DNA of 13,811 bases from Bacteriovoracaceae bacterium (GTDB taxonomy: Bacteria > Bdellovibrionota > UBA1018), in contig CANFHS010000041.1 of NCBI GenBank assembly GCA_947446835.1, positions 1-13,811 on the forward strand. The letters are read 5' to 3'. Shown piece after piece: positions 1-6,304 of this stretch. Numbering within the stretch: the stretch's first letter is position 1; each line of letters opens with the position of its first letter. The notes under the pieces are model-generated. The model worked only from the letters and a program-made list of their open reading frames with translations, ran no database searches and was not told the DNA's origin. A program made the position numbers and the translations under genes.

Positions 1-1
1 A

Positions 2-1471
2 TTAAAGTTTGTTCATCCGGAGGCGGAACACCGCTCCGCCGAAGGGAGCGTTGGCGGCCTCCAGCGTCGCGTGATGGGCTTCGGCGATCCGTCGCGCGAT
101 GGCCAGGCCCAGGCCCGCACCGGACGCCTTGTCGCGCGTGCTCTCCAGACGGAAGAACCGGTCAAAGATGCGCTCCAGATCCCCGGGGGGAATCCCCGGA
201 CCCTGGTCCTGCACCTGCACCAGGCACTGGCGCTCCTCCTCCGACAGCTCCACGTGGACCTCGCCTTCCTGGGGCGAGTACTTGATGGCGTTCTCCACCA
301 GATTGTGAAGAAGGCTGCGGACCAGATCGGGATCGCCCTTCACCTCGAACGAAGAGGCACCCGGAGCGATGTTGAAGCGCAGCCTCACCTTCCGGGCGGA
401 CGCTGTCGACTCCAGGCGGGCCACCACCTCCATGAGGATCTCGTCGAGCCTGAGCTCGTGGATCTCGAGCGCACCCTGGCCCGAGTCCACGCGGGCCAGC
501 ACCAGCAGGTCGGCGACCAGCTTGGACAGGTGGTCGATTTCCTGCGACGAGGACACCAGGAACTCACGCACCTCCTCGGGACTGCGATCGCGCGAGCGCA
601 TCAGGTCGATCTCGCCACGCAGGATGGAAAGCGGCGTCCTGAGCTGATGGGAGGCGTCCGCGATGAAGCGCTCCTGGCCCTCGAAGCTCTTCTGGAGGCG
701 GTCCAGCAGCCCATTGAGGGAAACAGCAAGTCCCTGCAGCTCGTCCTCGACGGGAGGCACGGGAAGCCGCTCCGAGAGGTCACTGGCTCCGATGCGGGCG
801 GCCTTCTCCATGATGGCGCTCACGGGAGCCAGCGCCCGACGCGACAGGTAGATGCCGCCCAGCATGGCCACGACCAGCGTCAGCGGAATGTTGATGAACA
901 GGAACGTCAGCAGTCCTCCCCGTTCACGGTCGATCAGCGTCGTCGGAACCGCGATCTGGAGCACCAGGCGCGGAAGCTGGGGGCGGGCCACCAGGTAATC
1001 GATCATCCGGTAGGAGGAGGCCTGCGCGTCGCGGCCGAGGGGAACCGAGCCCGAGCCCAGGGTCCTGAACACCGCGCCCCGCGCGCCGAGCTCGCGGGCA
1101 TCCTGGCCACTGAACGGCAGCTCGGCCGAGCCCAGGTTCCTGGATTTTCCCAGCACGGTCCCTTCGGGGCCCCGGATCTGCACGAACGATCGCCCGAGCG
1201 AGAACGGGAAGATCTTGGATCCAGTGGCCATCTGGTCCATCTGCACCGACAGGTCGCCGAAGAAGTCGATGTCCACCGCGCGCGACACGTCGACCGCGTG
1301 GTTGAACAGCGCGGCATCGAAATCCGCCTGGGAAGAACGTGAAAAGGCCTGGAAAAGCAGCACCGAGAAGAGCACCAGCGTGGTGCCGAAAATGGCGACG
1401 AAGATGGAAGCCAGCCGGAACCGGATGGACCGGGTCGCGAAGATCTGGCGCAGGCTGAGGGCGCGGATCAC
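2..1471 (-). CDS. Sensor histidine kinase, HAMP/HisKA/HATPase (CusS-like architecture)
   Basis: This is an inner-membrane sensor kinase of 489 residues that should phosphorylate the response regulator encoded just upstream. The first membrane segment is at about residues 20-42, a periplasmic sensor region of about 140 residues follows, and the second membrane segment is at about 187-209. A HAMP linker lies at about 210-262. The HisKA motif DASHQLRTP carries the phospho-acceptor His275. The ATPase domain has an N box (VENAIKYSP, Asn394), a G1 box (DQGPGI, Asp422) and a G2 box (GAGLGLAIA, about 451-459). The ORF is complete: the stop occupies positions 2-4 and the ATG overlaps the regulator's stop by 4 nt, so the two are translationally coupled. 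The layout matches CusS/CopS-type kinases, but I see no clear metal-binding histidine or methionine cluster in the periplasmic region, so the signal is unknown. Confidence 0.97.
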   Translation of the reverse strand: MIRALSLRQIFATRSIRFRLASIFVAIFGTTLVLFSVLLFQAFSRSSQADFDAALFNHAVDVSRAVDIDFFGDLSVQMDQMATGSKIFPFSLGRSFVQIRGPEGTVLGKSRNLGSAELPFSGQDARELGARGAVFRTLGSGSVPLGRDAQASSYRMIDYLVARPQLPRLVLQIAVPTTLIDRERGGLLTFLFINIPLTLVVAMLGGIYLSRRALAPVSAIMEKAARIGASDLSERLPVPPVEDELQGLAVSLNGLLDRLQKSFEGQERFIADASHQLRTPLSILRGEIDLMRSRDRSPEEVREFLVSSSQEIDHLSKLVADLLVLARVDSGQGALEIHELRLDEILMEVVARLESTASARKVRLRFNIAPGASSFEVKGDPDLVRSLLHNLVENAIKYSPQEGEVHVELSEEERQCLVQVQDQGPGIPPGDLERIFDRFFRLESTRDKASGAGLGLAIARRIAEAHHATLEAANAPFGGAVFRLRMNKL

Positions 1472-2163
1472 GAGTCGGCCTTCTTGAGCGCGTAGCCCAC
1501 GCCGATGACCGTGTGGATGAGGCGTTCGGGGAAGGGCACATCCACCTTCTTGCGGAGCAGGTTGATGTAAACGTCGATGACGTTGGACTCGGTATCGAAG
1601 TGGGCGTCCCAGACGTGCTCACCGATCACGGTCCGCGACAGCGGCCGCCCCGGATTGCGGAGAAAGAACTCCAGCAGCGAGAACTCCTTGGCCGTCAGGC
1701 TCAGCGTCTTGTCCGATCGGGTCACCTTGCGCGTCAGCAGGTCCATCTCCAGGTCGGCGAACCGCAGGTAGCGGGCCTCCTCCTGCTGCGCCTGCGCGGA
1801 AGCGACCGAACGCCTCAGCAGGGCACGGGCCCGGGCCAGCAGCTCCTCGAAGGCAAAAGGCTTGGTCAGGTAGTCGTCGGCCCCGGCGTCCAGTCCCTGC
1901 ACCTTGTCCTTGGTGCCCGACAAGGCGGTCAGCATCAGGATGGGCCCGGTGTAGCCGTCGCGTCTCAGGTGGCGTGCCGTCGTCAGGCCATTCTGGTCCG
2001 GCAGCATCACATCCAGGATGATCAGATCGTAGGGGTTTTCGGCCGCAAGGCGTTCGGCGGCCTCGCCCGTGTCGGCCTCATCGACCGTGTAACCGGCCTC
2101 GGCCAGTCCCTTCTTCAGGAAGCCGGCCATCTTCTTCTGGTCCTCGACCACCAGGAAGCGCAT
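1468..2163 (-). CDS. OmpR/PhoB-family response regulator (CusR-like)
   Basis: This is a cytoplasmic, DNA-binding two-component response regulator of 231 residues. The receiver domain (about 1-115) has the acidic pair Glu7/Asp8, phospho-acceptor Asp51 in LILDVMLP, Thr79 in MLTA and Lys101 in TKPF, so every residue of the phosphorylation switch is present. The C-terminal winged helix (about 130-228) shows the usual RxLSRTVIGEHVW recognition region and ends in the typical INLLRKKVD and HTVIGVGYAL motifs. The start is an ATG preceded by AAGG about 8 nt upstream. The gene begins 9 nt after the glycosidase-like gene and overlaps the kinase by 4 nt, so it is probably co-transcribed with the exported proteins upstream. 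The sequence is closest in feel to heavy-metal regulators of the CusR/CopR type, but target genes cannot be read from the window. Confidence 0.97.
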   Translation of the reverse strand: MRFLVVEDQKKMAGFLKKGLAEAGYTVDEADTGEAAERLAAENPYDLIILDVMLPDQNGLTTARHLRRDGYTGPILMLTALSGTKDKVQGLDAGADDYLTKPFAFEELLARARALLRRSVASAQAQQEEARYLRFADLEMDLLTRKVTRSDKTLSLTAKEFSLLEFFLRNPGRPLSRTVIGEHVWDAHFDTESNVIDVYINLLRKKVDVPFPERLIHTVIGVGYALKKADS

Positions 2164-2172
2164 GGCCGGACC

Positions 2173-3573
2173 TTACCATGGTTTCAGTGCCAGCCCGGCC
2201 TGTTCCATGGGCTGCACCGTCACGAGGATCGGGTAGCGGCTGGGGCTCAGGGGCACCTGGTAACGCAGCAGCTTGCCATCGCGTTCGGGCAGGATCCGTT
2301 CCGTCCGGGCGTCTGACTCCTCGAGGCGGGTGGAGCTGACCACGAAGCCTTCGCGGTCCAGGGTGATTTCGGGCGCGTCTTTCGAGTCGCCCCAGAGCAG
2401 GATCTGGAAGTCCCCGCCCTGGCCGGCCTGGTAAAGGGCGCTCTTGTAATTGCCCCTCGTCACCGAATAGGAAAGCCAGTCCCGCTCGCCCGGGTCCTTG
2501 TCGCGAGCGTAGCGGAACTGCCGGTTCAGGTTGGCCAGGGTCCAGAAGGCGCCCGTGGGCTCCAGCCCTCCATCGGAATGGCGCCAGATCAGGGCATCGA
2601 CCGGGCTCAGTCTCTTTTCGATCAGCCCATACAGGTAGATGCGGTCCAGACCGTGGGTTTCGGCAAACCGGATCACATCCAGGATCAGATTGGCCCAGGC
2701 GGCCCCGGATGGGCGAGCGGCATCGATGCTGTAGATGCCCCACTCCGAGACCTGCTGCGGACGTCCCGGATAGATGGGCGAGGCGTTCTTGCTCCAGTTT
2801 TCCCGCAGCGCCGAAAGACCCCCGTAGGAGTGGAAGTTTCCCGAGGTGACGTAAGCCGAAAGATTCGAGAGCTTGAGATCGCGGTTCAGGTACCAGCGAG
2901 TGCGGAACGTGTTCCGGACGGACTCCCCACCCCGGGGAGTCACCAGGCTTGGGCCCACGATGGGAAGCGTGGGGTCCACCTGCTGCACCACCTCGTGGAG
3001 GTAAACCGCCGAATCGATGAAATTGCCCTGCCAGCCCGCGCAGGGCCACTGGCCCGTGATCATGCCTTTGCAGGTGACCCGGTCGCGTTCGTTCAGGCCT
3101 TCGACCGCGTCGATCAGGTCGACCAGGCGTCGGGGGTCCTTCTTGTCGAACTTCGTGGCGGGCGCGAGGAGCCAGGAGCGCACATCGCTCTTCCACTGCT
3201 GGAACATCGGGCGCGCCGCCTCACCCAGCTGCACGGGCAAGTTGGGAGCAATCAGCATGACGCGTGTGCCGTCCTGATCCACCAGGTCCCGCAGCTCGCG
3301 GTTGATGGAGGTCTCGGTGCGAAGGTTCCTGAAGCCGCCCAGGCGGAAGTAGGCCAGGTTGTCCTTGTTCCAGCCCGTGGCGATGCCGAAGCGGTCCATC
3401 CACGCCATCGTGTCGATGGCATGCACTGGCGTCGGCTTCGCCTTGCGGGTCGCCTCCACTGTCCAGGAATCGTCGGCGCGAACGGGCTGGGCCAGCAGGA
3501 ACGCCGCCGCGAAAGCCACCAGGAAGCTCACGGCCTTTTTCGAAGATCGTCGGGTCGGTGTTCGACGGTTCAC
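2173..3573 (-). CDS. Secreted TIM-barrel protein, clan GH-A glycosidase-like
   Basis: This is an exported protein of 466 residues from the preferred start. The signal peptide has a strongly basic N-region and a hydrophobic core, with predicted cleavage after VRA at about residue 33. The body looks like a clan GH-A glycoside hydrolase barrel. LNERD places an Asn-Glu pair at 161-162 in the acid/base position, VGPSL follows at about 206, a FHSY strand lies at about 248, SEWG puts a candidate nucleophile at Glu277, and IYLYGLIE at about 312 matches the last barrel strand. A small beta domain follows (ILLWGDSK onward). I chose the GTG at 3571-3573 because GAGGGGG lies 8 nt upstream; a longer reading from GTG at 3622-3624 adds 17 residues before the signal peptide. 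The substrate is unknown; an envelope or extracellular polysaccharide is a guess. It is the fourth gene of the operon, 9 nt before the response regulator. Confidence 0.88.
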   Translation of the reverse strand: MNRRTPTRRSSKKAVSFLVAFAAAFLLAQPVRADDSWTVEATRKAKPTPVHAIDTMAWMDRFGIATGWNKDNLAYFRLGGFRNLRTETSINRELRDLVDQDGTRVMLIAPNLPVQLGEAARPMFQQWKSDVRSWLLAPATKFDKKDPRRLVDLIDAVEGLNERDRVTCKGMITGQWPCAGWQGNFIDSAVYLHEVVQQVDPTLPIVGPSLVTPRGGESVRNTFRTRWYLNRDLKLSNLSAYVTSGNFHSYGGLSALRENWSKNASPIYPGRPQQVSEWGIYSIDAARPSGAAWANLILDVIRFAETHGLDRIYLYGLIEKRLSPVDALIWRHSDGGLEPTGAFWTLANLNRQFRYARDKDPGERDWLSYSVTRGNYKSALYQAGQGGDFQILLWGDSKDAPEITLDREGFVVSSTRLEESDARTERILPERDGKLLRYQVPLSPSRYPILVTVQPMEQAGLALKPW

Positions 3574-3581
3574 AGATGTTG

Positions 3582-3588
3582 CCCCCTC
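3582..3588 (-). promoter_or_regulatory. Ribosome binding site that decides the GH-like gene start
   Basis: On the minus strand GAGGGGG ends 8 nt before the GTG at 3571-3573. It gives a signal peptide that begins directly with its basic region, so this start is preferred over the GTG at 3622-3624. Confidence 0.6.
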
Positions 3589-3618
3589 AACCGGCGGTCG
3601 CGTGGATACCTTGGGGGA

Positions 3619-3647
3619 TGACACGTGTCACCTGGATTCACCTGGAA
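3619..3647. repeat. 12-bp perfect palindrome beside a 10-bp tandem duplication
   Basis: TGACACGTGTCA (3619-3630) is a perfect palindrome. It is followed by TCACCTGGAT (3628-3637) and TCACCTGGAA (3638-3647), which match in 9 of 10 positions. The palindrome covers the stop codon of the small exported gene and the alternative GTG start of the GH-like gene. It could be an operator or simply a chance arrangement; there is no T tract, so it is not an intrinsic terminator. Confidence 0.35.
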
Positions 3648-4059
3648 AATCGATGAAGGATCTCTGGCGTTCGCAGGAAAGCTTCATTCTCCATCCGCCG
3701 TGATCCCCCTTTGCAAACTGCACGTCGAAGTAAGCCGAAAACCGGGGAGCAACCGGATCGAGCCCTGATGGAAGGTCCAGGTAGTAGAGGTTGGGACCGG
3801 CGCCGGGGGCGCCCGGCGCGAGCTCGTAACGGACATGGGTCTTTTCGAGCAGATCTCCCGGTGCAAACGCCGCAGGGACCCCTGCCCGCGTGGACACTTC
3901 AGGACGTTGGGACTTCTTCCGGACCACCGAAACCTGCTCGGGAACCGCGTCCTGACCCAGATTGAACTCGGCACGCAGGTGGTAATCCGCGCGGAAGCGA
4001 GGATCCCGGGTGTGGCAGACCACCAGCCCGAACAGCAATCCAGCCTTGAGCGCTCTCAT
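3628..4059 (-). CDS. Small exported protein, unknown family
   Basis: This encodes 143 residues of no family I recognise. It starts with two basic residues and a short hydrophobic stretch (about 5-15) ending GLVVC at Cys15. That could be a signal peptide or a poor lipobox, because Val at -1 is not the usual Gly, Ala or Ser. The rest is soluble-looking, with a Pro/Ala-rich middle (about 57-85) and a second cysteine near the C-terminus (LSCERQ). The frame is open upstream to 4191, but the ATG at 4057-4059 has a strong purine-rich site (AAGGGGGAAA) 5 nt upstream, overlapping the previous stop, so I use that start. It lies between the HExxH protein (14-nt gap) and the GH-like protein and is probably in the same operon. 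The coding call rests on position, start signal and an exported-like N-terminus. Confidence 0.7.
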   Translation of the reverse strand: MRALKAGLLFGLVVCHTRDPRFRADYHLRAEFNLGQDAVPEQVSVVRKKSQRPEVSTRAGVPAAFAPGDLLEKTHVRYELAPGAPGAGPNLYYLDLPSGLDPVAPRFSAYFDVQFAKGDHGGWRMKLSCERQRSFIDFPGESR

Positions 4060-4073
4060 CGCGATTTCCCCCT

Positions 4074-4667
4074 TCAGGAAGCCTGTTTGGCGCAACCGGC
4101 ATACTGGCGCAGGACCCGCCGGCAGTTCTGGAGGTGCTTCCGGTCGCAGCTCCGCTCGCACTGCGAGGCCGAGCCGCCCTGGTGCAGGCAACGGAGCGCG
4201 TCCTGGGCCTGCCTGGCAAAGTCGAGCTCCTCACGGATCTCGTCGCACTGGCCGGAAGGAAGCTGGCCCGGACAGAATTCATGGAAAGACTCGCGGAAAC
4301 ATTTTTCGGTCTGGCGATAGGCCGAGTACTCATCCATGCAGTCCGTGCCCCGGAAACCCAGCTCGAAATTTTCGGCGTGCTCGCACTCGTGCTTGAGCAC
4401 GCAACGGGCGCGAATCACCTGGATCGCCGGCGGGATTTTTTTCGGGAGCTGATCACAGGTCAGCCCCTCGCGGATGGGTCCCGTGCACTGGATCCAGATG
4501 CGGTTCTCCTCCCAGCGAAAACAAGCGGCCACCCCGGCACCGCCACACGCAGCCCTCAGGTCCTCGGTACAGGAGATTTCCACCTTCGCCCAGGCGCTCC
4601 CCGCGCCCATGACCAGGAACAGGACCCATCCGATGCCGACTCGATGAAGCAGATTCCGCAGGCGCAT
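4074..4667 (-). CDS. Secreted cysteine-rich protein with HExxH motif (putative metallopeptidase)
   Basis: This is an exported protein of 197 residues. A Sec signal peptide (hydrophobic core about 10-22) ends GSAWA with predicted cleavage after Ala27. The mature chain holds 16 cysteines (33, 41, 49, 61, 71, 89, 95, 110, 123, 132, 141, 160, 170, 174, 182, 192), an even number compatible with disulfides outside the cytoplasm. HECEH (93-97) fits the zinc HExxH signature, and Glu113 in DEYSAY, 16 residues after His97, could be the third ligand, as in gluzincin-type peptidases such as the ImmA/IrrE fold. I do not recognise a named family, so peptidase activity is inferred from the motif alone. The start has GGAG 9 nt upstream, overlapping the stop of the preceding gene (6-nt gap), which suggests coupling. 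An alternative is a structural disulfide-rich protein in which HECEH is coincidental. Confidence 0.85.
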   Translation of the reverse strand: MRLRNLLHRVGIGWVLFLVMGAGSAWAKVEISCTEDLRAACGGAGVAACFRWEENRIWIQCTGPIREGLTCDQLPKKIPPAIQVIRARCVLKHECEHAENFELGFRGTDCMDEYSAYRQTEKCFRESFHEFCPGQLPSGQCDEIREELDFARQAQDALRCLHQGGSASQCERSCDRKHLQNCRRVLRQYAGCAKQAS

Positions 4668-4673
4668 GTCGCT

Positions 4674-5528
4674 TTACTCCAGGACCTTTCTCCAGCCTTC
4701 GATCCGGAGCCTGAGCAGCTGCTCGAGCAGAGGCTCCGGTGAATCGCGATGCAGATCATGGATCTGGTCCGTCCACGTCGCAACCGGCAGCTTCGGTTCC
4801 GGCAGCGATTCGCTCCGGTCATAGAACCAGGCCTCGAGCGCGGCCTCCTGGAGCCCCACCTGCGAACGCAGCAGGGACCACCCGAGGGGTGCGCGGCTCC
4901 ACAGCGTCTTCCAGTTTTCCGCCCAGCCTTCGCAGCGCCAGGCCTCGATGCGAACCGGGCACTGCGCGCCGCGTTCGGCAGGCAGCGGGAACTTCCGGCA
5001 CTCCTCCGGAATGAAGAAACGATCGTACTGGGACACGAGCGGCTCCACGAAAGTCGCGTCGTCCGGGTCCGCGCTTGCCTTGGAAAGCACCTGCTGATCC
5101 GAGTACCAGGTGAACGCATGCCCGATGCCGCTTGGCACGGCCACCGTGTCGGAGGTGCGGATCACGCCGATATCGCCGGTCTTCAAGGGCTCGCCAGCTT
5201 GCACGGACTTGCAGCCCAGTGCGGGCGATTCCAGCAGGAGCTTGAACTCCGCGCCCGTGACATGGGTCACGCCCTGGGCCAGGCCGTGCGCGGCCAAGGT
5301 GACTCCGAAGCAGTTGGGACCCCCTCGCAGGGGATTCCGCTCAAGCACGCGGCGAACTGGCGGCGGCAAGAAGTCGGAGGCTTCCTCCCGGGCCAGAGCC
5401 AAGGAGGGCAACGCGATGAAGAGAACCATCCAGGTGGGGAGCCGGGTGGGAAAAACTTTCACGCAGCCGGTGTAACGCAGTGCGGTAAATTTTACAATCC
5501 AGGTTGTGCTCGCCTCTTTTGGAGCCAT
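4674..5528 (-). CDS. Secreted NlpC/P60-like Cys/His protein
   Basis: This encodes 284 residues from the chosen ATG. After a signal peptide (PTWMVLFIALPSLALA) comes GGPNCFGVTL with a candidate nucleophile Cys73, then GDIGVI at about 118-123, and GIGHAFTWYSD with His137. Cys near the start of a helix followed about 60 residues later by a His-containing strand, with GDI between, is the layout of papain-like NlpC/P60 and related amidases. Peptidoglycan or another peptide crosslink is therefore a plausible substrate. The roughly 140-residue C-terminal region has further cysteines (EECRKF, AQCPV, WRCEGW) and no family I can name. The ATG at 5526-5528 has AAGGAG 6 nt upstream. A GTG at 5460-5462 gives a more compact signal peptide but has no ribosome site. 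It is first in the minus-strand operon, divergent from lexA. Confidence 0.85.
   Translation of the reverse strand: MAPKEASTTWIVKFTALRYTGCVKVFPTRLPTWMVLFIALPSLALAREEASDFLPPPVRRVLERNPLRGGPNCFGVTLAAHGLAQGVTHVTGAEFKLLLESPALGCKSVQAGEPLKTGDIGVIRTSDTVAVPSGIGHAFTWYSDQQVLSKASADPDDATFVEPLVSQYDRFFIPEECRKFPLPAERGAQCPVRIEAWRCEGWAENWKTLWSRAPLGWSLLRSQVGLQEAALEAWFYDRSESLPEPKLPVATWTDQIHDLHRDSPEPLLEQLLRLRIEGWRKVLE
5472..5495. promoter_or_regulatory. Candidate operator, copy 1 of a recurring 24-bp motif
   Basis: GTAACGCA, 2 nt, GCGGTAAA, 3 nt, TAC. The core TAACGCA-G-TGCGGTA is an imperfect inverted repeat with one mismatch. The same 19 fixed positions recur at 11599-11622 upstream of the beta-barrel gene. Here the motif falls in the first codons of the NlpC-like gene if its ATG start is right, or just upstream of the gene if the alternative GTG is used. 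The binding protein is unknown; LexA is a candidate because of location. Confidence 0.35.
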
Positions 5529-5538
5529 TTTCGGCTCC
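5521..5538 (-). promoter_or_regulatory. Hairpin over the ribosome site and start codon of the NlpC-like gene
   Basis: In the minus-strand transcript GGAGCC, loop GAAAAU, GGCUCC form a perfect 6-bp stem. The left arm contains most of the AAGGAG ribosome site (5535-5540), and the AUG runs from the loop into the right arm. Folding would hide the start signal of the first gene in the operon. The pairing is seen directly; a regulatory role is inferred. Confidence 0.4.
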
Positions 5539-5552
5539 TTTCCAAAAAGCGC

Positions 5553-5579
5553 TCGACTTACGCAAAACCTACGCATATT
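5553..5579 (+). promoter_or_regulatory. Candidate lexA promoter with direct-repeat operator
   Basis: TACGCA occurs twice (5559-5564 and 5570-5575), 11 bp apart, about one helical turn. It lies between a weak -35-like TCGACT (5553-5558) and a -10-like CATATT (5574-5579). Initiation from this -10 would place the transcript start only a few bases before the lexA ATG at 5588, which fits the absence of a ribosome site. Autorepression by LexA is known for the family; this box does not match a LexA consensus I can name. Confidence 0.35.
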
Positions 5580-5587
5580 CTCGTTTC

Positions 5588-6223
5588 ATGGCTCCCGACT
5601 TCAAACTGACTCCCAAGCAAAAGGACATCCTGGACTTCATCCTCCAGTTCGGTGCCCAGAACGGCTACGCCCCCTCCCAGCAGGAAATCGCCCGGCACTT
5701 CGGGTTCAAGTCCCTGGGAACCGTGCAGAACTACCTGGTTCGCCTGGAGCGCTCGGGACTGCTCCAGAAGGAGCACAACGCCAAACGGAGCCTGAAAATC
5801 ATCCCTCCGCAACAACCACAGGCTGAAGCGTTGCCCGCGGCCACACTCCCCCTGCTGGGTCGGGTGGCTGCGGGTCGCCCGATCGAGGCGGTGGAGGAAG
5901 GCGCGGTCATGGAAGTGCCGCGCTCGATGGTCCCCCCACAAGGAGAGTGCTTCGTGCTCAAAGTCGTTGGCGACTCGATGATCGGCGATGGAATCCTGGA
6001 CGGAGACTTCGTGGTCGTGAACAAGCGGCGCCAGGTCACCAACGGGCAAACGGTCGTTGCCCTGATCCGCAACGAAGCCACCGTGAAGCGCTACTACCGC
6101 AAAGGGGAACGCGTGGAACTCCGCGCCGCCAACCCGAACTACGAGCCGATCGTGGTGGAATCCCTGGTCGACCCCGACTTCCGCGTCGAAGGCGTCGTCA
6201 CCGGCCTGATCCGCCAGCTCTGA
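5588..6223 (+). CDS. lexA: LexA SOS repressor
   Basis: This is the transcriptional repressor of the SOS response, 211 residues. It self-cleaves when bound to RecA filaments and releases repression of DNA-damage genes. The N-terminal winged helix (about 6-72) contains SQQEIARHFGF and the recognition-helix region SLGTVQNYLVRLERSG. A linker leads to the S24-type peptidase domain with the cleavage site Ala95-Gly96 (RVAAGRP), catalytic Ser130 in GDSMI and Lys167 in ATVKRYY, so the self-cleavage machinery is intact. I start at the ATG at 5588 because this gives the usual LexA N-terminus; an upstream ATG at 5504 would add 28 residues unlike any LexA. There is no clear ribosome site, so the message may be leaderless. 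The gene heads the lexA-imuA-imuB-dnaE2 cassette and is divergent from the envelope-protein operon. Confidence 0.97.
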   Translation: MAPDFKLTPKQKDILDFILQFGAQNGYAPSQQEIARHFGFKSLGTVQNYLVRLERSGLLQKEHNAKRSLKIIPPQQPQAEALPAATLPLLGRVAAGRPIEAVEEGAVMEVPRSMVPPQGECFVLKVVGDSMIGDGILDGDFVVVNKRRQVTNGQTVVALIRNEATVKRYYRKGERVELRAANPNYEPIVVESLVDPDFRVEGVVTGLIRQL

Positions 6224-6254
6224 AGCCAACCCCCTGAATTTTGCAGTTCATCCA

Positions 6255-6266
6255 GGCCTTCGGGCC
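6255..6266 (+). other. Small GGCC-TTCG-GGCC hairpin between lexA and imuA
   Basis: A 4-bp stem with a UUCG tetraloop lies in the 81-nt gap between lexA and imuA. No T tract follows, so it is not an intrinsic terminator; it may stabilise or pause the transcript. The rest of the gap shows only the imuA ribosome site GGAGGGAG at 6286-6293. Confidence 0.25.
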
Positions 6267-6304
6267 GGATCCAGACCGTCGACACGGAGGGAGACTCTCG
6301 TCTC

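Noticed and set aside
71..1342. Long plus-strand frame of 423 codons opposite the histidine kinase
   Set aside because: It has His/Gln/Arg-rich composition with no domain, and it mirrors a kinase whose every motif is intact. It is a typical antisense frame in GC-rich coding DNA.
2078..3196. Minus-strand frame of 372 codons overlapping the GH-like gene and the response regulator
   Set aside because: It is Pro/Arg/Gly-rich, out of frame with two well-supported genes on the same strand, and has no motif.
3628..4191. Longer start for the small exported protein at 4191
   Set aside because: The added 44 residues lie inside the HExxH gene in another frame and hide the signal-like N-terminus; the ATG at 4059 has a strong ribosome site.
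5504..5587. Upstream extension of LexA by 28 codons
   Set aside because: The extension is unlike any LexA N-terminus, covers the divergent promoter region, and the ATG at 5588 gives the canonical start of the winged helix.
6255..6266. Terminator between lexA and imuA
   Set aside because: The stem is only 4 bp and no T tract follows, so it cannot be called a terminator.
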